Shown here one piece after another: positions 28,316 to 37,532 of a stretch of 64,000 nt of DNA. A program made the translations under genes and the position numbers. The notes below the pieces were generated by a model that made no database searches, was not told the origin of the DNA, and worked only from the letters and a program-made list of their open reading frames with translations. The stretch comes from Methanomassiliicoccales archaeon RumEn M1 (lineage in GTDB: Archaea > Thermoplasmatota > Thermoplasmata > Methanomassiliicoccales > Methanomassiliicoccaceae), in assembly GCA_001421185.1 (NCBI GenBank), contig LJKK01000055.1:1-64000 (forward strand), given 5' to 3'. Numbering within the stretch: the first letter of the stretch is position 1; each line of letters starts with the position of its first letter.

Positions 28316-29110
28316 ATGGTGGATCTTGACAGCATCAACATAGAGCCGTTCTTGACGCGGTACGACATCGTCATGGAGAGCAAGGAGTCCCCTCAGGACA
28401 TCGCATCGAGAATGTATCCCGAGGAGCCAGCTCTCAGGAAGGTTGCGGAGGACATCGTTTTCCTGAGGAGCAAGAACATAGAGGCGGACGTACAGGCTGC
28501 CCTGTCGGAGTTCTCTCCCAACCAGGTGATCGATAGCGGCCTGCTCAGAGGCATCGAGATCGTGAGCGAGATCTACGATCGCGGCATATACTATCTCCCT
28601 CATGTGATGGTGGCGGCCGATGGCTTCGACAAGGGCATCAAGGTGGCGGAGAAGGCCCTGGAAGGAGGCAGGCAGGTCAAGGGTACGGTGGTCATGCACG
28701 CCGCCGAAGGGGACCCGCACGACATCGGCAAGAACATCGCCGCCGTGCTGCTGAAGTCCAACGGTTACGGGGTGATCGACATGGGCAGGGACGTCGCCGT
28801 GGACGACGTCGTCGCCACGGTCCTGAGCGAAAGGCCGAACGTGCTCACCGGCACCGCGCTCATGACCACCACCATGTCCGCGTTCCCCCGGGTGGCGGAG
28901 AAGCTTCAGGAGAAGGGCGTCGACATCCCGTTCATTTGCGCTGGCGGTGCGGTCAACCGCGGATACGTGGAGTCGTTCCCCCTGGGCGTATACGCTGACA
29001 AGGCGGCCGAGGGACCCAAGCTGGTGGTCAAGGCCATCGAGGGATGGGACTGGAGGAGGATCCGGGAGAACTGGGACAAGCTGATTAGGGGAACAATGGA
29101 AGGGGAGTGA
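28316..29110 (+). CDS. mtaC: Methanol corrinoid protein MtaC
   Basis: Carries the cobamide that accepts the methyl group of methanol. The 264-residue protein has an N-terminal four-helix cap domain and a B12-binding domain with the signature GDPHDIGKN, whose His (residue 135) is the lower cobalt ligand, then MTTTMSAF and CAGGAVNRGYVE. ATG at 28316 has the ribosome binding site GAGGTGAG; the open frame further upstream lacks one. It lies 4 nt before mtaB and is cotranscribed. The TATA-like GAAATACTG (28251-28259) is a likely promoter. Confidence 0.95.
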   Translation: MVDLDSINIEPFLTRYDIVMESKESPQDIASRMYPEEPALRKVAEDIVFLRSKNIEADVQAALSEFSPNQVIDSGLLRGIEIVSEIYDRGIYYLPHVMVAADGFDKGIKVAEKALEGGRQVKGTVVMHAAEGDPHDIGKNIAAVLLKSNGYGVIDMGRDVAVDDVVATVLSERPNVLTGTALMTTTMSAFPRVAEKLQEKGVDIPFICAGGAVNRGYVESFPLGVYADKAAEGPKLVVKAIEGWDWRRIRENWDKLIRGTMEGE

Positions 29111-29114
29111 TGAA

Positions 29115-30518
29115 ATGGCCACCACGAAGTTCAACAAGATGGCATATGGCTCGGCGGATGAGATGGTGTTCGGCGAATCGAAGTACCCGTTGTCCTATGG
29201 CCTGGGGCTGAAGGTCGGCTCGGGCGCGGTCATTCCCGAGATCAACTTCGCCCCTCGCCCCGGCTCGGAGAAGACGCTGGAGAGCCTGAAGCGCGAGTAT
29301 ATCGACTACATCACCAAGGACGTCCTCGACCGCGCGGTGAACCTCGGCTTCTCGTCGGTGCAGCTAGAGAACGAATGGATCTCCCAGATGGGCTCCAACG
29401 CCGAGAAGCTCGCCAAGCCCATCGTGATGGGGCAGAAGGAGCTGATGAAGAAGTACCACGACGATTACGGCATCAAGCTGGCCATACGGCACACCATCGC
29501 CGACCAGAGGGAGGGCGATGGCGGCCTCAGGCCCGGCATGGACGGCAAGCACAGCTATCCCGAGAAGCTGCTGGAGTCCCTGGAGGTGGCGTGCAAGAAC
29601 GGCGCCGACGTCGTGTCCATCGAGTCGGTGGGCGGCAAGGAGGTGGCCGACTTCTCGGTCGTCCGCCAGGACATCAAGGGATGGCTGTTCGGTATCGGCT
29701 ACCTCGGAAGCATAGACATGGAGTGGCTATGGGGCCAGATCGCGGACGTGGCCAAGAGGAACAAGGTCGTCCCCGGGGGCGACACCAACTGCGCCGGCGC
29801 CAACACCGCCATGTTCATGGCCGGCGGGTACTTGGACAAGGACATACCGAGGACCTTCTCGGCCGTCACGAGGGCGATCGCGGCTGCGCGGACGCTCGTC
29901 GCCATCGAGGCCGGTGCGACTGGCCCGGACAAGGACTGCGGCTACGAGGGTATCATCGTAAAGGCGATCGCCGGAAAGCCCTGCGCTCAGGAAGGGAAAG
30001 GCGCGCAGTGCGCTCACGCCGACCTGATGGGCAACCTCATCGCCCAGGCCTGCGACCTGTGGTCCAACGAGTCGGTCGAGTACCACCCCGAGTTCGGCGG
30101 CTCGTCCGTCCAGTGCTGGATGGGCGTCATAGGGTATGAGGCCGCGCTGATGACGGCCTCCAAGCAGATGAGGACCGACAAGGCCCTGCGAGACACCTAT
30201 GTCGCCTCGGACCGGTTCCGTTCGCCCGAATCGTTCATCCTGGCCTACGATAACGCGTACAAGATCGGTCAGGCCATCGTGGAGGTCGGGGACAGCTACT
30301 ACCTGCGCGCCAGGGCGGCCGGCATGAAGGCCGCCGAGCTCATCCAGGACTCCAATGACCGGGGCCGGCTCAAGCTGACCAAGGAGGAGAAGGACGCCCT
30401 CAGCCGCATCGCGGCCGATCTCCGGTCGCTGCCCGACGAGGAGGGCAAGTTCGTGGACTGGGCGCTCAAGGAGTACGCCAACGTCCCGGCCTTCAACCCG
30501 AGGAACTACGAGCTCTGA
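29115..30518 (+). CDS. mtaB: Methanol:corrinoid methyltransferase MtaB
   Basis: Zinc enzyme that cleaves the C-O bond of methanol and methylates the Co(I) of MtaC, the first step of methanol-dependent methanogenesis. The 467-residue sequence is recognisable throughout: SYGLGLKVGSGAVIPEINFA, VPGGDTNCAGANTAMFMAGG and CAQEGKGAQCAHADLMGN, which hold the zinc-ligand cysteines, and YHPEFGGSSVQCWMGVIGYE. It follows mtaC after 4 nt. MtaA and the reactivase RamA, needed for a working system, are not in this window. Confidence 0.96.
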   Translation: MATTKFNKMAYGSADEMVFGESKYPLSYGLGLKVGSGAVIPEINFAPRPGSEKTLESLKREYIDYITKDVLDRAVNLGFSSVQLENEWISQMGSNAEKLAKPIVMGQKELMKKYHDDYGIKLAIRHTIADQREGDGGLRPGMDGKHSYPEKLLESLEVACKNGADVVSIESVGGKEVADFSVVRQDIKGWLFGIGYLGSIDMEWLWGQIADVAKRNKVVPGGDTNCAGANTAMFMAGGYLDKDIPRTFSAVTRAIAAARTLVAIEAGATGPDKDCGYEGIIVKAIAGKPCAQEGKGAQCAHADLMGNLIAQACDLWSNESVEYHPEFGGSSVQCWMGVIGYEAALMTASKQMRTDKALRDTYVASDRFRSPESFILAYDNAYKIGQAIVEVGDSYYLRARAAGMKAAELIQDSNDRGRLKLTKEEKDALSRIAADLRSLPDEEGKFVDWALKEYANVPAFNPRNYEL

Positions 30519-30551
30519 GCCGCCTCGTAGCCAAACCTCTTCTCCTTTTCT

Positions 30552-31814
30552 TCAGCCGATGAGCTCCTGCCCCTTCATGTAGGGGCGCAGGACCTTGGGG
30601 ACGGTGACCGTTCCATCCTCGTTCTGGTAGTTCTCCAGGACGGCGACCATCGTGCGGGGAAGGGCAAGACCGGAGCCGTTCAGGGTGTGGACGAACTCGC
30701 TCTTCAGGTGAGGCTCGGGGCGGAACTTGATCCTGGCCCTTCGCGCCTGGAAATCGGTGAAGCAGGAGCAGGAGGACACCTCCAGCCACTGGTCCGCCCC
30801 CGGCGAGTGGGCCTCCAGGTCATAGGTCTTGGCGCTGGCGAAGCCCATGTCCCCTGTGCAGAGCAGCAGGGTGCGGTAAGGCAGCTCCAGCCCCCGCAGG
30901 ACCGCCTCGGCGTCGGAGCGGAGGACCTCCAGTTCCTGGAAGGAGGTGGACGGATGGACGAACTTGACCAGCTCCACCTTGTTGAACTGGTGCACTCGGA
31001 TGATCCCCCGGGTGTCGGCGTTCCTGCCCGCCTCGCGGCGGAAGGATGGAAGGTAGGCAGCGTACGATATCGGTAGCTGTTCCCTCTCGAAGATCTCGTC
31101 CTGGTGCATGTTGGTGACCGGCACCTCGGCAGTGGGATTGAGCCACAGGTCGTCCCTCTCGCACCAGTACATGTCGTCCTTCATCTTGGGGTACTGCCCG
31201 GTGCCGATGACCGCCGCGGTATTGACGATGGCGGGGGTGAAGACCTCCCGGTATCCCTGATCGTGGTGGACGTCCAGCATGTACTGTATCAGCGCCCTCT
31301 CCAGCCGGGCCCCGTCCCCCTTGAGGATGTAGAACCCGCTGCCGGTGATCTTGGCGCCCCTCTGGAAGTCGATGATGTCGAGGTCCTCCCCGATCTCGTA
31401 GTGCTTCTTGGGGGTGAAGTCAAGCTCGCGCGGCTTGCCAAAGGACGATACTGTCCTGTTGCCGGCGTAGTCGCAGCCCACGGGCACGGAGGCGTCGGGA
31501 AGGTTGGGTATGTTGAGGACCACCTCGTCCCTCTGGGCCTCGAGATCGGCGATCATGGCGTCGATCTGCTTGATCCTCTCGGCCACCCCCCTCATCTCGG
31601 CGATGGCGTCCTTCTTCTCCTCCCCTTTGAGCTTGGGGATCCGTTCTGACGCCACGTTCCTCTTGTGCTTGAGGCCGTTGGACTCGTCGACCAGGCGGCG
31701 CCATTCCTTGTCCAGGCGGAGAAACTCATCGAGCGTCTCTTCTGAGTAGTTGCGGTTCCGCAGCATTGTGCGGATAACTTCTGGATCGCGCCTTATGAGA
31801 TCGACATCCAACAA
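30552..31814 (-). CDS. serS: Seryl-tRNA synthetase, canonical type
   Basis: Class II synthetase charging tRNA-Ser. An N-terminal coiled-coil arm (about residues 30-110, RNRNYSEETLDEFLRLDKEW) precedes the catalytic core: motif 2 FRREAGRNADTRGIIRVHQF, the Ser-binding PTAEVPVTN loop, and motif 3 near GSGLALPRTMVAVLENYQ. At 420 residues it is the common bacterial/archaeal SerRS and not the divergent zinc-dependent form of some methanogens. It converges with mtaB across about 33 nt. Confidence 0.96.
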   Translation of the reverse strand: MLDVDLIRRDPEVIRTMLRNRNYSEETLDEFLRLDKEWRRLVDESNGLKHKRNVASERIPKLKGEEKKDAIAEMRGVAERIKQIDAMIADLEAQRDEVVLNIPNLPDASVPVGCDYAGNRTVSSFGKPRELDFTPKKHYEIGEDLDIIDFQRGAKITGSGFYILKGDGARLERALIQYMLDVHHDQGYREVFTPAIVNTAAVIGTGQYPKMKDDMYWCERDDLWLNPTAEVPVTNMHQDEIFEREQLPISYAAYLPSFRREAGRNADTRGIIRVHQFNKVELVKFVHPSTSFQELEVLRSDAEAVLRGLELPYRTLLLCTGDMGFASAKTYDLEAHSPGADQWLEVSSCSCFTDFQARRARIKFRPEPHLKSEFVHTLNGSGLALPRTMVAVLENYQNEDGTVTVPKVLRPYMKGQELIG

Positions 31815-31933
31815 AGCCAGTCACCTTCAGGCGCTAATCGCATATTCCCACAATAAGGCTTTGCATGCCGGCGGCGTCGCGGGAGGGGTCGCATCGCCCC
31901 CGGCGCGAGGCGCTCGTGACCTGCCGGGATGGG

Positions 31934-32203
31934 TCAGCGGGCCGAGCGGGTGTCGCACAGGAGGACCGTGAACCCGCGGACATCGACGACTACCGAGCCC
32001 GAGCGCTCCGCCAGCTCAGCGGCGACCTCCTCTATCGGCAGGGCGGCATTGGGCAGCAGCCTGACCTTCACCAGGCGGGCCCTCTTCACCTGTGCCCGGA
32101 CCTCTTCGACCACACCGTCGGTGATGCCCTCCTTCCCGATGTGGACGGTGGGTTCAAGCTCGGCGCCCTTGCCTATCAGTTCCTTCTTCTTTGTCTTGTT
32201 CAT
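31934..32203 (-). CDS. YhbY/CRM-domain RNA-binding protein
   Basis: An 89-residue single CRM (CRS1-YhbY) domain: LIGKGAELEPTVHIGKEGIT, DGVVEEVRAQVKRARLVKVR and a C-terminal VVDVRGFTVLLCDTR. In bacteria the family associates with large-subunit precursors; the archaeal role is probably ribosome or RNA related. The start lies inside the end of the RNase P subunit gene (50-nt overlap in another frame), so the pair is coexpressed. Confidence 0.85.
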   Translation of the reverse strand: MNKTKKKELIGKGAELEPTVHIGKEGITDGVVEEVRAQVKRARLVKVRLLPNAALPIEEVAAELAERSGSVVVDVRGFTVLLCDTRSAR

Positions 32204-32528
32204 CTCGTTCGCCCCTCTTCTCCCTGAGATACGGCGCCCTTCTCACCACCCCGCAGGACAGGCAGCGCATGACCACGCGGTCGGAGCGCAGGCGGACCCG
32301 ACAGTTGATTCCGGGAAGCAGCGCCGCCATGCACTCCCGGCAATACGGGCGGTCCTTGAGCATGGGGGTGTTGGTGCGCATACCGATCCTGCGGGCCAGG
32401 GTGACATACCGCCGACTCCGCTCGATCCGGCCCTCCCGGACCTCTACCATCGCGAGGTCGAGCAATCGCTCCATGCGGACCTGGGCGATGGCCCTCGCTT
32501 CCCGGTTGGATATGCGCTTCTTCACCAT
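32154..32528 (-). CDS. rnp4: Ribonuclease P protein component 4 (Rpp21/Rpr2)
   Basis: A zinc-ribbon subunit of archaeal RNase P, which trims tRNA 5' ends. The N-terminal helix is SNREARAIAQVRMERLLDLA; the zinc ribbon uses CRECMAALLPGINCRVR and VMRCLSCGVVRR. I chose Met at 32528 (MVKKRISNREA) because homology starts there; the frame is open a further 20 codons. The C-terminal tail is charged (EQDKEEGTDRQGRRA) and overlaps the YhbY gene by 50 nt, so the true end might be altered by a frameshift. Confidence 0.85.
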   Translation of the reverse strand: MVKKRISNREARAIAQVRMERLLDLAMVEVREGRIERSRRYVTLARRIGMRTNTPMLKDRPYCRECMAALLPGINCRVRLRSDRVVMRCLSCGVVRRAPYLREKRGERDEQDKEEGTDRQGRRA

Positions 32529-32584
32529 TTGCCTATCAGCGCCGTGATGCCAGGAAGTGCATTGGGGTGAAATAGATTTGCATG

Positions 32585-32938
32585 TCAAACGGTGATGAGC
32601 TCCTCGATCCCGATATCATCATAGGTGAGGATGGTGACGGGATACTCGCCCATGCTGAACACCAGCTCCGTCAGATCGTCCAGGGCCGACGACGGTACGA
32701 TGATGCCGACGTAGAACCCGTCATTGGCCGCCTCGTAGTACTAGAGAAGGGCATCCGGGCGGGTCCAGCTGTCCTCGGTCTCAAGGAACTCGAAGCCCAC
32801 CAGCCGGCTGCCGTCGCTGAGGGTGAGAAGCGCCCAATCGCCCTCCTGTATCGAGCGGTCGATCTCGAGGCCCCGCCTCTTCTCGAGAAGCATCTCCACA
32901 CGCAGCTCGATCGCATCCTCCAGGTCGATCTGAACCAT
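32585..32938 (-). CDS. Small protein with internal in-frame amber codon (possible pyrrolysine)
   Basis: Reads MVQIDLEDAIELRVEMLLEK and SIQEGDWALLTLSDGSRLVG up to PDALL, then TAG (32741-32743), then in the same frame YYEAANDGFYVGIIVPSSAL and 31 more sense codons to a TGA. Both halves look like one 117-residue protein. Methanomassiliicoccales are known to encode pyrrolysine at UAG, so decoding is possible. A Lys (AAG) or Gln (CAG) codon altered by one base is the plain alternative. No pyl genes are in view, and TAG also serves as an ordinary stop for several genes here. I do not recognise the family. Confidence 0.6.
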
Positions 32939-32976
32939 CGTATGGATTTCTGTTCTGCGAGTATAACAATATTACT

Positions 32977-33342
32977 TCATTCCAGCTCGGCCAGCTTGCG
33001 GAAGGAGGTGGAAAGCCCCTTGGTCATGGACATCAGGGCACCGACCATGATCGCCTCCACCACCTCCTCCTTGGTGGCCCCCACCTTGAGCGCCTGGGGT
33101 ATATGGACGTTGAGGCAGTGCTCGCTTCCCAGGGCCGCACCGGCCGATACCGAGGCCAGCTCCATCTCCTTCAGTCCGAGGTGCTTCGGCTCCAGCAGCA
33201 GGCGTCCCGACAGCTCGGTGTACGCCATGAAGAGGTCGGGATACTTCGAGAGGAAGTTGGACAGGAACGGCTGGAACCCGTAGAAGTCCTCCTGCGCGCG
33301 CAAGCGCCTCTCCATCTCCCCCTGCATCTCCTCTCCGGTCAT
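32977..33342 (-). CDS. Carboxymuconolactone decarboxylase/AhpD-like protein
   Basis: A 121-residue all-helical protein. It has ELSGRLLLEPKHLGLKEMEL followed by the active-site region GSEHCLNVHIPQALKVGATK and EVVEAIMVGALMS. AhpD proteins use CxxC with a following His; here the first position is Ser (SEHC), so only one Cys is present. That argues against classical disulfide peroxidase activity and for another role within the superfamily. It is divergent from an HTH regulator across 112 nt with several TATA-like boxes. Confidence 0.8.
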   Translation of the reverse strand: MTGEEMQGEMERRLRAQEDFYGFQPFLSNFLSKYPDLFMAYTELSGRLLLEPKHLGLKEMELASVSAGAALGSEHCLNVHIPQALKVGATKEEVVEAIMVGALMSMTKGLSTSFRKLAELE

Positions 33343-33454
33343 GGGGCGTGTAACGACTTGGGGGATAATGTTCTTTGGCCCAGCCGGACTCGAACTATAT
33401 ATCTGGGTTACTGATATACAAATTCTTTTATGTTAGTAGCGCATCCCGCCGCCC

Positions 33455-33793
33455 ATGGATGCGCGGAGCATCTCCAGGGTGATGAACGACGACTACTGCG
33501 CGCGGATGCTGGTATGGGCCATGGAGGCCCCCAGGACCGTGGCCGAGATGAGCAACAGTCTGGGAATACCGATCTCGGCGTGCTACAATCGCGTACATCT
33601 CCTGGAAGGCCTAGATCTCATGGAATGCGTGGAGCGTCGTCGCTCGCCATCCGGAAAGTTTATCATGGTATACAGCTCCAGGATTCGTAAGGCCACCATA
33701 TTCGTGGACCGCGGGGCGATGAGGGTAAGGCTCGAGCTGAACGACGGCAAGGTGGAGGACCTGCCCCTCCTTGACGCGGACGAACTGCTCTGA
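33455..33793 (+). CDS. Winged-helix (ArsR-like) transcriptional regulator
   Basis: A 112-residue protein with a winged helix in the first 75 residues: YCARMLVWAMEAPRTVAEMS, then recognition helix PISACYNRVHLLEGLDLMEC and wing RRRSPSGKFIMVYSSRI. A short strand-rich C-terminus follows (VRLELNDGKVEDLPLLDADE). It probably controls the divergent AhpD-like gene or itself; the gap contains ACTATATATC (33393-33402) and GATATACAAATTC (33412-33424). Confidence 0.75.
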   Translation: MDARSISRVMNDDYCARMLVWAMEAPRTVAEMSNSLGIPISACYNRVHLLEGLDLMECVERRRSPSGKFIMVYSSRIRKATIFVDRGAMRVRLELNDGKVEDLPLLDADELL

Positions 33794-33904
33794 CCGGACG
33801 TCCCTCCAGCCACCTGGCCATACGGTCGGCCGTACCAGAGCGCTTAAATACAAAAACAATAATGTAAGCAGACCTTCACGTCCATTTCAACAAGGTGATT
33901 TAGC

Positions 33905-34422
33905 ATGGCACGCAAACCCGGACGCATGTACAGACAGATCAGGGGCCAGGCATATACCCGCAGGGAATACATGGGTGGTGTACCGGCTTCCCGTATCGTG
34001 AGTTTCGATCTTGGAACCATCAACGGAGACTTCCCGATAGTCATGACCCTGAGGGTCAAGGAGCCCTGCCAGATCAGGCACACCGCTTTGGAGGCCGCCC
34101 GTATCGCGGCCAACAGGGCCCTCACCAAGGGGACCAACGTGGCGAACTTCCACCTCAAGATCCGCCCCTATCCGCACATCGTGCTGAGGGAGCACAAGAT
34201 GGCCACCGGCGCCGGTGCGGACCGTGTGTCGGGCGGCATGAGGGCGCCTTCGGCAAGAACGTGGGAACCGCCGCCAGGGTGCAGGGCGACGATGTCATCA
34301 TGAGGATCCGCGTGAACCCGCAGGCATTCCCGGCCGCCAAGCAGGCGCTGTGGAAGGCTTCCATGAAGCTCCCCTCCCCCTGCTACGTGGAGATCGAGAA
34401 GGGCGCCGAGCTCGTCTCGTGA
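33905..34422 (+). CDS. rpl10e: Ribosomal protein L10e (uL16 family), frameshifted
   Basis: Large-subunit protein starting [20 protein letters not shown], with [20 protein letters not shown] and [20 protein letters not shown]. The frame breaks near 34240: AGGGCGCC should be AGGGGCGCC, after which [20 protein letters not shown] and the end [17 protein letters not shown] follow. Repaired length is 172 residues, normal for the family. As the protein is essential, the break must be a sequencing error. The ribosome binding site AAGGTGAT precedes ATG, and the TATA box is GCTTAAATAC (33842-33851). Confidence 0.95.
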
Positions 34423-34469
34423 AACCCCAATCCCCTTCCTCTTTTCTCATTTTTCGACGGTGATCGACA

Positions 34470-35459
34470 GTGTACGATTTTCGCCTTGACGAGGTTACCG
34501 CGTGGATCGTCGGCAAGCAGGCGCGCACCATCGCCCTGCAGATGCCCGAAGGGCTGAAGTCCCACGGCCAGGCGCTTGCCCGGGAGATCGAGCGACGGAC
34601 CTCGGGCCGATGCGTGCTCATCGCCGACCCCTGCTACGGCGCATGCGACGTGGACCGCCGCTTCACCGACTACGCCGACGTCCTGGTGCAGTTCGGCCAT
34701 GCCGACATACCGTCCATGCAGGCCGGCCCCAACGTCCTGTTCGTGGAGGTCTTCATGGACATGGACGTCTCGGATCTGCTGCCCCAGGCGCTCCCGCTCC
34801 TCAAGGGCACGGTCGGGGTCCTCACCACCGTTCAGCATGTGAAGATGGTCCCCTCGGTGGTGAGCTGGCTGGAGTCCAACGGCCACCATGCGCTGGTGGG
34901 GAAGGGAGACAGCCGCATCGTCTTCGAGGGGCAGGTGCTGGGGTGCAACATCAGCGCCGTGGAGCCGTTGAAGGGCCATGCGGACAGCTTCCTGTACATC
35001 GGCAGCGGCGACTTCCACCCCTTGAGCGTGGCCATCGAGACCGACCGGCCGGTGGTGGTGGTCGATCCCCTCATGCAGGAGGTGAGGGAGCTGGGCGAGC
35101 TGCGGGAGCGCATCCTGAGGCAGAGGCATGGCGCTATCGTCCGGGCCTCCCAGGCCCAGCGGTTCGTGGTGCTCGTCTCGACGAAGGTGGGACAGAGCCG
35201 GATGGACATGGCCTGGAAGCTCCGCCGCCTGCTGGAGGACAACGGCCGCCAGGCCGACATAGTCATGCTGGAGGAGTTCCATCCCGACCGGCTCCTTCCC
35301 TACGAGGCCGACGCTTACGTCTCCACCGCATGTCCGCGCATCGCCATCGACGATTATCTACGATACCCGAGGCCGCTCCTGACGCCGGTGGAGGTGGAGA
35401 TCGTACTGGGCCTGAGGAGCTGGGAAGATTACCGCCTGGACAGCATAACGGGCGATTAG
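34470..35459 (+). CDS. dph2: Dph2: diphthamide biosynthesis [4Fe-4S] enzyme
   Basis: Transfers the 3-amino-3-carboxypropyl group of SAM to a His of elongation factor 2, by unusual radical chemistry. The three cluster cysteines expected for Dph2 are in ADPCYGACD (residues 55/59), VLGCNISAVE and STACPRIAID. At 329 residues it fits the archaeal homodimeric enzyme. The start is GTG at 34470 (MYDFRLDEVTAWIVGK). It ends in TAG and overlaps the convergent AlkZ-like gene by 4 nt. Confidence 0.92.
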   Translation: MYDFRLDEVTAWIVGKQARTIALQMPEGLKSHGQALAREIERRTSGRCVLIADPCYGACDVDRRFTDYADVLVQFGHADIPSMQAGPNVLFVEVFMDMDVSDLLPQALPLLKGTVGVLTTVQHVKMVPSVVSWLESNGHHALVGKGDSRIVFEGQVLGCNISAVEPLKGHADSFLYIGSGDFHPLSVAIETDRPVVVVDPLMQEVRELGELRERILRQRHGAIVRASQAQRFVVLVSTKVGQSRMDMAWKLRRLLEDNGRQADIVMLEEFHPDRLLPYEADAYVSTACPRIAIDDYLRYPRPLLTPVEVEIVLGLRSWEDYRLDSITGD

Positions 35460-36625
35460 ACAATCACGACGTTCACGGACGCCACGTTCCTGAACGGCTC
35501 CATGAGGTCCGCCTCCTCGTTTATGTTCCCAAGGTCCTCATCGGACAGCGTTCCGTAGGGGCGCACCTCGAGGCGCAGGGTCGACCCGCTCTTGCGAGGC
35601 CGCCAGGTTCCCACGATCTCGCCCTCGCACAGCACCGCCCCCGGCGAGCCGGTGCCCCTCCACAATTCCCGTCGACGCTCCTGCTGCGGCACGAGGATGG
35701 CGCGGTCCCTCTGCTGCAGGTATGGATCATGGGGCGGCAGGAGGCGCGCGCCCCTGGGGAGCCGCGCTCCCTCGAGCTCCTTCACCTGCTCGTCGAGGAG
35801 CCACATGGTCCTGCCGTCAACGATGATCTCGCTCATTCCTTCCTCGGCCCGCCTCCATATGGCGGTGGCGTGCTCGAGGCCCACGCCGCACCATTCGGCG
35901 AAGTGGCGCTCGGTGGATGGGCCGTAGCAGCGCAGATAGCGCTTGACGAGCCCATGGCAGTCCGCTGCCTCCACCCCGTGGCCCAGCCACTGTTCCGTCA
36001 GGGCCAGCGGCGATCGGCCGTCGCGATGCTCGGCGAAGCACACCACCCCGCGCATGCCCATGAGGTACAGGGCGAACCGTACGATCGCCTCTCCCTTGGT
36101 GGCGCCTCGGCCTATGCTGGAATCCTGTCCCCACACTTCCTGGCGTTCGACGCTCAGCGTGGGGGCGATCCGTCGAGCGGCGCGGACGGCCAGCTCTGCC
36201 TTGGGCATCTCCGTCCCGTCAAGCTCCTTCCTGACGGCCCGTTCGGCCATCCTGTACGCCTCGGGCATATCGAGCCTCATCTCGTCCAGGAGGGGGACGA
36301 TGCCGATCACGACGTCGGTCATGGACGACTCGTCGGGAACCAGGCATGGGCCGAACACGCCCGCCAACGCCGTCGGGAAGAGGTGGGGGGAGGCCCGCAT
36401 GCTCCAGGCCTCCATCAACGAGCGGTCGAGCAGCGCGGAGCGAAGCATCATCGGCGTCAGGCCATCGACCCGGGCCAGCAGGGAGAGCGCCGCCGAGCCG
36501 GGAGGGGTGTTCTGCAATCCGCAGGCGCCGGCCGCCTCCAGCAACCGCTCGGTCGGGACCTTCTCGGAGAGATGGTGCCCTGACAGGCGGTATCCCAGCA
36601 CCTTCGTCCGCTCGGCCGTGGTCAT
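35456..36625 (-). CDS. Winged-helix protein of the AlkZ/YcaQ-like DNA glycosylase family
   Basis: About 389 residues with the HTH_42 (COG3214) layout: an N-terminal region RLSGHHLSEKVPTERLLEAA with a GLQNTPPGSAALSLLARVDG stretch, a helical middle, and a C-terminal barrel with PPHDPYLQQRDRAILV and GAVLCEGEIVGTWRPRKSGS. Bacterial members (AlkZ, YcaQ) excise bulky or crosslinked bases; many archaeal members are uncharacterised. I chose Met 36625; another start lies four codons upstream at 36637. Confidence 0.72.
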   Translation of the reverse strand: MTTAERTKVLGYRLSGHHLSEKVPTERLLEAAGACGLQNTPPGSAALSLLARVDGLTPMMLRSALLDRSLMEAWSMRASPHLFPTALAGVFGPCLVPDESSMTDVVIGIVPLLDEMRLDMPEAYRMAERAVRKELDGTEMPKAELAVRAARRIAPTLSVERQEVWGQDSSIGRGATKGEAIVRFALYLMGMRGVVCFAEHRDGRSPLALTEQWLGHGVEAADCHGLVKRYLRCYGPSTERHFAEWCGVGLEHATAIWRRAEEGMSEIIVDGRTMWLLDEQVKELEGARLPRGARLLPPHDPYLQQRDRAILVPQQERRRELWRGTGSPGAVLCEGEIVGTWRPRKSGSTLRLEVRPYGTLSDEDLGNINEEADLMEPFRNVASVNVVIV

Positions 36626-36726
36626 CCCTTGGCCCATGGGGGCCGGCCCGCTTAATCGTTTTCGCGAGCGATCGCTCCCGATGGCCGGGGCAACCCTAAT
36701 ATCGGCCCCAGGCCATTCCTGGGAGG

Positions 36727-37484
36727 ATGCTAACCCTCGAATCGATCCGCCTTCGTGCCCAGCGTTCCGGCCTCCGCATCGGCCTGGGCGTGGGGGTCGA
36801 CGTGGAGAAGGCCAAGCGGGCGAAGATGGAGGCCGAGGACCTGGGGTTCGCGGACGTCCTGCTCTACAACGACGCCCGGCAGCTGGCGGAGGACCTTCTC
36901 AACGGCCGGATCGATGCGGCGGTGCGCGGCGACATCGATTCCAATCGGGCCATGGAGGCCGTGAGGCGGTCCTTCCAGATCACCAAGGTGCTCAGGGCGG
37001 CGTTCATGCAGCCCCGCGAGGGCAGGATGTTCCTCCTGGCCCCGGTGGGCATCGACGAGGGATGGACCATCGCCGAAAAGGTGGAGATCGCCCGGCTATC
37101 GGACAGGCTCATGCGCCGACTGGACATCGAGCCGCAGGTGGGCTTCATGTCGGGCGGGCGCGCCTCGGACAGGGGACGGATGGCCGAGATCGACCGCAGC
37201 ATCGAGGCGGCGGAGGCGGCCACCGAGATCGCCTCCTCCGAGGGCATCCGGGCGAGGGACGTCCAAGTCCTCATCGAGGACGCCGCCAGGGATTGTGACG
37301 TGATCGTCGCCCCGGACGGGGTCTCAGGCAACCTCATCTTCCGCACGCTGCACTTCCTGGGCGGAGCGGCCGCGCTCGGCGCGCCGGTCCTCAACATCGA
37401 CCGGGTGTACATCGACACCTCTCGGGCCAAGGCTCCTACGGGGACTCCATCGTGCTGGCCTCCGCCCTGGCGTCCATGCGCTGA
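36727..37484 (+). CDS. mtxX: Methanogenesis marker protein 4 (MtxX), frameshifted near its end
   Basis: Matches the methanogen marker family (MtxX, phosphotransacetylase-like fold): SGLRIGLGVGVDVEKAKRAK, AAVRGDIDSNRAMEAVRRSF, VGFMSGGRASDRGRMAEIDR and VIVAPDGVSGNLIFRTLHFL. The frame breaks near 37430: AAGGCTCC should be AAGGGCTCC, giving GSYGDSIVLASALASMR and a TGA at 37482-37484. The role is unknown, but the family is nearly restricted to methanogens. Repaired length is about 252 residues. Confidence 0.88.
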
Positions 37485-37532
37485 GGCGTCGTTCAGAAAG
37501 GCAAATATAATGATAATGGTGTCCTTGGCACC

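Noticed and set aside
34502-36583. 693-codon frame across dph2 and the AlkZ-like gene
   Set aside because: A G/C-rich shadow frame; the two genes it covers have clear family motifs in other frames.
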